Origin: Neobacillus cucumis
Lineage (GTDB): Bacteria; Bacillota; Bacilli; Bacillales_B; DSM-18226
NCBI RefSeq assembly: GCF_023715505.1
Contig: NZ_JAMBOH010000051.1
Location: 1 to 19,097 of the forward strand
DNA length: 19,097 nucleotides
Direction of reading: 5' to 3'
Under the pieces are notes generated by a model. The model saw nothing but the letters and a program-made list of their open reading frames with translations, was not told the DNA's origin and ran no database searches. Of the stretch, positions 14,917 through 19,097 are shown one piece after another (position 1 is the first letter of the stretch; each line of letters starts with the position of its first letter). The translations under genes were made by a program, and so were the position numbers.

Positions 14917-14941
14917 TCCTTTTAACCTCTCCTTTAACGAT

Positions 14942-14972
14942 ATAAAAAAGGACTGCCGAAACAGTCGATCTG
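14942..14972 (-). repeat. 31-bp perfect repeat containing a UUCG terminator, copy 2
   Basis: Identical to 11407-11437. The minus-strand hairpin 14951-14966 with its UUCG loop and following CTTTTTTAT terminates the zincin gene 15027-15461 and insulates the HEAT-like gene. Confidence 0.8.
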
Positions 14973-15026
14973 GTGTGAATCTAAGCATCAGCATCAGTTA
15001 ATTGAAGAACTTAGTGATTAAATTGT

Positions 15027-15461
15027 TTACGGATGTTCTCTTGTCTGAGCGTACAAATCAAGCATATACTCTTTATTATTTTCTGCACCTTCTTCATCAA
15101 GTTCAAGGTCATCAACCCATTGATAATAATGTCCCAACTCGTGAGCGACAGAACCAAGAATAGAAGCAAGTGCGTTATCTTGACCAATTTCCTCTACTAA
15201 TTCTAAGTAGTCACCAGTAGCAACTCTAATATAAGGCTCTTCACTTTTGTCAAAAGGAGCAAAAAATGTAGCAGATACTAATTCTTTAGAAAACTTATTT
15301 TTAATTTGATAATCTTTCTTTAGATAAACAACAACTCGGATGGGAAATTCAAATTCTCCCCTTAACCACGTTGCAAATTCTAGACAAGACCTTCTAACTT
15401 CTGGATGAATCCCTTTGTCACACCTTATTCTTAAACCATCTCTTGGGTGGTCTTGTTTCAT
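15027..15461 (-). CDS. small HExxH metalloprotease-like protein (zincin)
   Basis: 144 residues with a clear zinc-peptidase signature: AHELGHYYQW at about 106-115, where His107 and His111 would bind zinc and Glu108 would be catalytic. Glu124 or Glu127 in the following LDEEGAENNKEY is a candidate third ligand, giving a gluzincin or SprT-like arrangement. The upstream part (RSCLEFATWLRGEFEFPIRVVVYLKK, then ATFFAPF and PYIRVATGDY) looks like the strands that line the active site. There is no signal peptide, so it should be cytoplasmic. GGGGTG precedes the ATG. It is flanked by repeat C upstream and the UUCG terminator downstream. The substrate is unknown; toxin, protease and defence effector are all open. 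Confidence 0.75.
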   Translation of the reverse strand: MKQDHPRDGLRIRCDKGIHPEVRRSCLEFATWLRGEFEFPIRVVVYLKKDYQIKNKFSKELVSATFFAPFDKSEEPYIRVATGDYLELVEEIGQDNALASILGSVAHELGHYYQWVDDLELDEEGAENNKEYMLDLYAQTREHP

Positions 15462-15532
15462 TTAATCACCCCAAATACCAATTACACTTTAATTCCACTA
15501 AGAAAACCTGTTTTCCTTCTTCCGCACATTGA

Positions 15533-15632
15533 TAGTTGAAACATCATACGACCATTCACACGTAGAATCATCTCAATTGAGAGGTTTTTGAATAGATTCG
15601 CACGTGAATATAATAGTGTGGATCGTGAGGGC
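15533..15632 (-). repeat. 99-bp repeat C, copy 2
   Basis: Partner of 14266-14364, here upstream of the zincin gene. TTCACACGTAGAATC and GATTCGCACGTGAA are imperfect inverted arms around CTCAATTGAG, a perfect 10-bp palindrome. On the plus strand TATAAT (15609-15614) lies 17 nt after TTTTGA, but copy 1 does not conserve this as a promoter (CATAAT, TTCCGA). Confidence 0.7.
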
Positions 15633-15671
15633 AGAATACTCTTCTTTGATAAAACTTCTATTTTATGTAGA

Positions 15672-15696
15672 AAACCCCCATCGGAAATGGAGGTTT
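15672..15696. terminator. bidirectional terminator
   Basis: AAACCCCCAT pairs with ATGGAGGTTT (one mismatch, 5-nt loop). TTTTC follows on the minus strand, and AATCTTTTTG on the plus strand. It lies about 100 nt past the stop of the 15793-16977 gene and separates it from the cassette array. Confidence 0.65.
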
Positions 15697-15792
15697 AATC
15701 TTTTTGCTTTATGTTTGAAATGCTTGATTAGCATTATATATGTTTTTGTGTTTATATAAGGTTAATCAAAAATTCCAAAACCCTATAATCAA

Positions 15793-16977
15793 TTATTTAA
15801 AGTTGTAACCATAATGTTCTTGAAGCTTTTCATATGCATCTACATATAGACCTAGAAACATCAATTTCTTATTTTTAATCCATTCGGAATCATCAAAATT
15901 AATGATAACCTGCTTCTCTTTTCCACCAAATTCATCTAAAAATTTGTTATTTTCCTTTATAGCATTGTTCTGTCTACCCTGTGCTAATTCAACAACATAT
16001 TTATCTCTTGCTTCATGAAACTGTTTACGATTTTTCAAATGATATTGCAGTTCATCACTGTTGTACAAGTCAATTGCCCCACGATTTTCCTTTTTCTCCA
16101 GCCAACGTTTAATAGGATTATCGCCTGCTTGTAAATATAATGTATGTGCTTCAAATGTTCTTAATAAATTTAACTGGCATCCAATTTCATCTGTAATTTC
16201 ATATAATAATTTATCATGTTCTAACCAGTATTCTTTTACATCTGATTTATTACGGTAACGATTAATTTCCTTTAAAGATAGGTGTTTAAATTTTGGTGAC
16301 TGTTGTAACTTCCTTCTCATTTTTGCAACTTTATCAATAACATATGGTGTTAATTCAACATATTCAGAATATCCATTTTCATCTTTACGTTTTCCAATAG
16401 TATGTTTGTTATGTATGATTAACTTTGCATCCTCTAATTTTTTTATGTATCCCATAAAATGATTTGTTAATCTAGTAATCTCTTTATCAATATAATCATA
16501 TACAACTGTTTGTGTGATTGTATCTATGACTTTTTTTTCCTTTAAGGTAGCAATTTCATTCATCAAAAAATCATGGTTATACTTTGCATTAGTAGCAGTG
16601 TAAAGTTCTTCTGGAATGAAACGAAAATCAAATAACAATTTTGTTGTGGTCGTTGGTACACTAATATTTGATTTAATTATTCGTTCTAAAATCATAATAG
16701 GAAAACCTTGTTCATAATTCACTGGTAATTGCCCCTCCCCATTGAACTTTCGTTTATCTTCACGTTCTACCATTTCTTCACGTTCATCGCCAATAAAGTA
16801 TTTTGTTTTTTTACCACCCTTACCTTCAATTTTAACTTCTTCATAAATTTGGTTTAAATCTTTTACAAAACGATTAAACATATTTTGTTGTAGCCTTCCA
16901 TTTTTGATTAAGTGTTTTTTTATAACCTCATCACCTTTAAACATTACAATTTCTTCTTGGCTGTATTCTGTCAACAT
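15793..16977 (-). CDS. replication-initiator-like or DNA-binding protein of unknown family
   Basis: A 394-residue soluble, charged protein (Lys and Glu rich, many basic helices). Residues 1-60 (QEEIVMFKGDEVIKKHL..., RLQQNMFNRFVKDLNQIYEEV) and about 110-200 (...YIDKEITRLTNHFMGYIKKLEDAKLI) look like helical/winged DNA-binding segments of the kind seen in plasmid Rep and phage regulators, but I do not recognise the family. Support for a DNA-binding role is mostly context: its promoter lies in a 13-bp perfect inverted repeat and a 138-bp structured element lies just upstream. AAAAGGAG is 13 nt before the ATG, longer than ideal, so translation could start at an internal codon. Monocistronic; terminator at 15672-15696. 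It might instead be an uncharacterised phage or island protein. Confidence 0.6.
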   Translation of the reverse strand: MLTEYSQEEIVMFKGDEVIKKHLIKNGRLQQNMFNRFVKDLNQIYEEVKIEGKGGKKTKYFIGDEREEMVEREDKRKFNGEGQLPVNYEQGFPIMILERIIKSNISVPTTTTKLLFDFRFIPEELYTATNAKYNHDFLMNEIATLKEKKVIDTITQTVVYDYIDKEITRLTNHFMGYIKKLEDAKLIIHNKHTIGKRKDENGYSEYVELTPYVIDKVAKMRRKLQQSPKFKHLSLKEINRYRNKSDVKEYWLEHDKLLYEITDEIGCQLNLLRTFEAHTLYLQAGDNPIKRWLEKKENRGAIDLYNSDELQYHLKNRKQFHEARDKYVVELAQGRQNNAIKENNKFLDEFGGKEKQVIINFDDSEWIKNKKLMFLGLYVDAYEKLQEHYGYNFK

Positions 16978-17009
16978 TTTACTTCTTAAACTCCTTTTTT
17001 TAATTTTTT

Positions 17010-17074
17010 TGATACAAAATCGATTAATAGATAATTAATAAATTATATATAGGGCGATTTTGTATCATTTTCAA
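17010..17074 (-). promoter_or_regulatory. promoter with overlapping 13-bp inverted repeat (operator)
   Basis: TGATACAAAATCG (17010-17022) and CGATTTTGTATCA (17055-17067) are perfect inverted copies 32 nt apart. Reading the minus strand, TTGAAA (17069-17074) and TATATA (17046-17051) stand exactly 17 nt apart as -35 and -10. One arm of the repeat fills the spacer between them and the other lies downstream of the start site. This is the layout of an autorepressed promoter with DNA looping or dimer binding, probably for the 15793-16977 gene. Confidence 0.6.
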
Positions 17075-17081
17075 GTATCAA

Positions 17082-17219
17082 TTATGTACTTTGTCACACT
17101 CGGAAAGTACCAAACGAGTGATTAATTTCTAGTATGTATGTTAAGCGACTTTGCGTACTTTGGTCGCAACAATGCGAAATCTGTGACAGCAGTTTTGCAT
17201 TGCTTGTCAAAGTACATGA
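17082..17219. other. cloverleaf-forming element, candidate origin, recombination site or structured RNA
   Basis: TTATGTACTTTG (17082-17093) pairs with CAAAGTACATGA (17208-17219), with one G-T wobble, closing three hairpins: CACTCG/CGAGTG (17097-17102 with 17115-17120), GCGAC/GTCGC (17145-17149 with 17163-17167) and AATGCGAAA/TTTTGCATT (17171-17179 with 17193-17201, one wobble). The loop of the first (AAAGTAC, 17104-17110) is complementary to the loop of the second (GTACTTT, 17155-17161). The motif GTACTTT or its complement therefore appears four times in alternating orientation. It resembles secondary-structured plasmid origins, but no known origin is recognised. Confidence 0.6.
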
Positions 17220-17293
17220 CCAACAATTATTATGTATGTATTGCATAACTTAACCTCTACTCTATGACATTCCCTCACCTCCCAAAAAATGAA

Positions 17294-17322
17294 ACAGATT
17301 GATACTAAAAGCATCAACCTGT
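17294..17322 (-). terminator. terminator-like hairpin
   Basis: ACAGATTGAT pairs with ATCAACCTGT (one mismatch). On the minus strand it is followed by TTTCATTTTTTGG. It would stop transcription from the 17691-18983 gene about 370 nt past its stop and protect the structured element. Confidence 0.6.
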
Positions 17323-17690
17323 CAACTTATTACTCTTAAATTATATCATATTTTTTCGCTTTTGTCGAATTTTATATTACATTATCTATTGATTTTTATT
17401 GGAAAGTATGGTATTAAGAATACCTTTTTGTAGACCGTTTTTAAATGTTTCATTTTGTTGTAGATGAAGAAGTTACCAATGGAGTTCAGTGAGAGTGAGG
17501 GAACAGGAAGTAGTGCAACGGACTTGCAACCACATGCTCATCAGTTTTGGCACTCCATATTTAGGTTGTTTATGTTCTTTTGACAAGAATCTTTTGTTGT
17601 GCTTCAACATCAACTAACGCTCCCATTTAGCTATTCTAACCGTAAGTGGAAGCCATTTTTCAACTCTTGTTCACATGGATAATCAGAAGG
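17323..17690. other. gene-free stretch
   Basis: No gene is supported. GGTATT (17410-17415) pairs with AATACC (17419-17424) and is followed by TTTTTG, a possible short plus-strand terminator. The rest is AT-rich and featureless to me. Confidence 0.4.
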
Positions 17691-18983
17691 CTATTGATCG
17701 GAAAACAATCCCTCCCACTCTTCATCAGAGAGTAGTCTTTCACGGTATTTTAAGTCATTAGGTATATTCTTATTTATTAAGCATTTATTTTCCAAGCAGT
17801 CCAAATACAATGCCAATTGAACTAACGCATAATGCTCAAAATCACCCTCAGCATCTTCAAACGAAACATACTTTTCTAGAAACGGCATCGCATCTTCTAA
17901 TTGTTCATACGCCCATTGCTTATCACCTTCGCTTGCAAAATCATAATTTAGATAGCTGATTTTCTCCAAATTATAACCATATTTCCTTCGTTCAACACTT
18001 TCACTATCTGGATCATATAATTCAATGTATATTGATGTTTCAACGTTTCTTTTAGGATATAACAATCCGTTATTTTCCAATCCCTCATAACTCATATTTT
18101 GCAAGCTATTATATTCAAATTCGATTGCATATTTTAAAGCGTTGAGATATAAAACCATCTTAATTTCGTTTTTGGGGTTCGATAACTTTAGTTTAAATAA
18201 ATTTAAAATGGAACCAAATGGACTGTAATTTGAACCGTATCGTTCACTCCGTTCTGTGTCTAGATTTCTTAGATAATCAATATAATTGTCAAACTCTTTT
18301 TCTTTTTTTATTGGTCTATCCTTAAAATCAGAAATAACCTGTTTGTGATATTGGTCAATTGCATTTGTTATTTCTGCAACAAACTCTAATCTCGTTTTAA
18401 CGTATTCAAATATTTGTGAAATGTATATCCCAACTCTTTTATGATCACTTCCATCCTTACTTGTGTAAACAACTGCGTAAATATCACAAACATCTTTTCT
18501 CCATATTCTTCCGTCATTCCAAGCTACAAAAGGGCTACATTCAAAATCGTTATCTTGATACCTTTTGTGTCGGCTTGTTTCTACTGGATGCACTGAACAT
18601 AAAGATCGCAAATATTCAAAATACCTCTCATCTGTTCCTTCCCCATCCTCGCCAACTTGATTAAAAATATCGGTCGACTTTTTAATTTCATCATCGGATA
18701 CATCAAAAATTTTTGCCAGTTCTTTTACACAATCCACAACCACAGACGCATTATTCATAAAGTCATAAAAATCAAAAGCACTTCTACTGTGCTTTCCAGT
18801 ATTTAATTTAAGTCCATTTAAGTAATCAACAGTATCGTCAAGCCTGTCCATAATAGCACAAATTTTATCCCATGCACGGTGTTCTTCATTTTTTTTGCGA
18901 TAGAATCTTTTATTATAAGTGATATTTTGCTCCTCGTTCACTTTATCTCTTAATATTTTTAGAACCTTAGTGTAAACGAGCAC
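17691..18983 (-). CDS. large hypothetical protein (430 residues)
   Basis: A soluble, acidic protein of unknown family, mostly helical. The first 90 residues (DKICAIMDRLDDTVDYLNGLKL, DFYDFMNNASVVVDCVKELAKIF) look like a small helical bundle. The centre contains ECSPFVAWNDGRIWRKDVCDIYAVVY and a helical FDNYIDYLRNLDTERSERYG, then NPKNEIKMVLYLNALKYAIEFEYNSL. The C-terminus has YALVQLALYLDCLENKC. No catalytic motif, signal peptide or membrane span is seen. The first in-frame start is GTG (18983) without a clear ribosome site, so translation may begin at a later GTG (codon 15). It is preceded by an inverted repeat that could regulate it. It may belong to the accessory or defence content of the island. 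Confidence 0.65.
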   Translation of the reverse strand: MLVYTKVLKILRDKVNEEQNITYNKRFYRKKNEEHRAWDKICAIMDRLDDTVDYLNGLKLNTGKHSRSAFDFYDFMNNASVVVDCVKELAKIFDVSDDEIKKSTDIFNQVGEDGEGTDERYFEYLRSLCSVHPVETSRHKRYQDNDFECSPFVAWNDGRIWRKDVCDIYAVVYTSKDGSDHKRVGIYISQIFEYVKTRLEFVAEITNAIDQYHKQVISDFKDRPIKKEKEFDNYIDYLRNLDTERSERYGSNYSPFGSILNLFKLKLSNPKNEIKMVLYLNALKYAIEFEYNSLQNMSYEGLENNGLLYPKRNVETSIYIELYDPDSESVERRKYGYNLEKISYLNYDFASEGDKQWAYEQLEDAMPFLEKYVSFEDAEGDFEHYALVQLALYLDCLENKCLINKNIPNDLKYRERLLSDEEWEGLFSDQ

Positions 18984-19025
18984 AATATTTCAGTTATTCA
19001 TTTTCACTTTAGTCCAGAAAAAAAT

Positions 19026-19092
19026 CTGAAATAATTTGCTTGTTTTTTCATTTTAATTCAGATTGTGAAAAATCTTAATCAAATTATTTCAG
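19026..19092. repeat. 13-bp perfect inverted repeat upstream of the 430-residue gene
   Basis: CTGAAATAATTTG (19026-19038) and CAAATTATTTCAG (19080-19092) are perfect inverted copies with a 41-nt spacer. A third half-site-like ATATTTCAG occurs at 18985-18993. It could be an operator for the leftward gene, or the boundary repeat of a mobile unit cut by the window edge. Confidence 0.55.
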
Positions 19093-19097
19093 CTTAA

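Noticed and set aside
15588..15614. Plus-strand promoter TTTTGA-17-TATAAT inside repeat C
   Set aside because: Poor -35, and the elements are not conserved in the other copy; no plus-strand gene follows.
11407..15632. CRISPR array formed by the intergenic repeats
   Set aside because: The repeats are few, far apart, differ in type and are separated by genes; there are no uniform spacers or cas genes.
17082..17219. Cloverleaf as a tRNA gene
   Set aside because: Length, arm sizes, anticodon arm and T-loop consensus do not fit any tRNA.

Overview
The window reads as low-GC Firmicute DNA from a member of the Bacillaceae. AT-rich codon use, AAGGAGG-type ribosome sites, frequent TTG and GTG starts, a comG competence operon followed by yqzE, and a YHYH/Excalibur secreted protein all fit Bacillus or a close relative. 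I cannot name the species.

Left part (1-4910, mostly minus strand). The window opens with the first codons of an IS3-family transposase. The end of that element cuts a group II intron (about 112-1746): its reverse transcriptase stops shortly after the YADD active site, and the maturase region and the intron 3' end are missing, so the intron should be dead. Next come a lipoprotein of unknown function, a signal-peptide/YHYH/Excalibur/Gly-Tyr-repeat/membrane-anchor protein, and a small helix-turn-helix-like protein.

Middle (5341-9560, plus strand). This is the comG operon (comGA to comGG) plus yqzE. comGB to comGG look intact and overlap or nearly overlap one another. comGA lacks its N-terminal third and starts inside the Walker A loop, with the first glycine lost. 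After yqzE and its terminator comes the first part of a winged-helix regulator that is frameshifted and truncated. A chromosomal-type segment is therefore bounded by a broken gene on each side and embedded in accessory DNA.

Right part (9850-19097, all recognisable genes on the minus strand). It starts with a serine resolvase that has a candidate res site. Seven short genes follow, each apparently with its own ribosome site and flanks: a DUF4304-like protein, an unrecognised 154-residue protein, a Cys-rich zinc-binding-like protein, a 277-residue protein, an acidic helical protein, a HEAT-repeat-like protein and a small HExxH zincin. Their flanks share diverged or identical repeats, including terminator modules, a 99-bp upstream repeat and a 31-bp perfect repeat. 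This looks like an array of single-gene cassettes, possibly immunity or defence genes.

Beyond it lies a 394-residue, probably DNA-binding protein. Its promoter sits in a 13-bp perfect inverted repeat, and just upstream is a 138-bp region able to fold into a three-armed cloverleaf with complementary loops. That region could be a replication origin, a recombination site or a structured RNA. The window ends with a 430-residue unknown protein and a 13-bp perfect inverted repeat.

Taken together, the resolvase, the Rep-like gene with its structured upstream region, the cassette array and the IS/intron remains suggest a plasmid or integrated genomic island that has captured, or is interleaved with, a competence operon fragment. 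Whether the molecule is a chromosome or a plasmid cannot be decided from the window.
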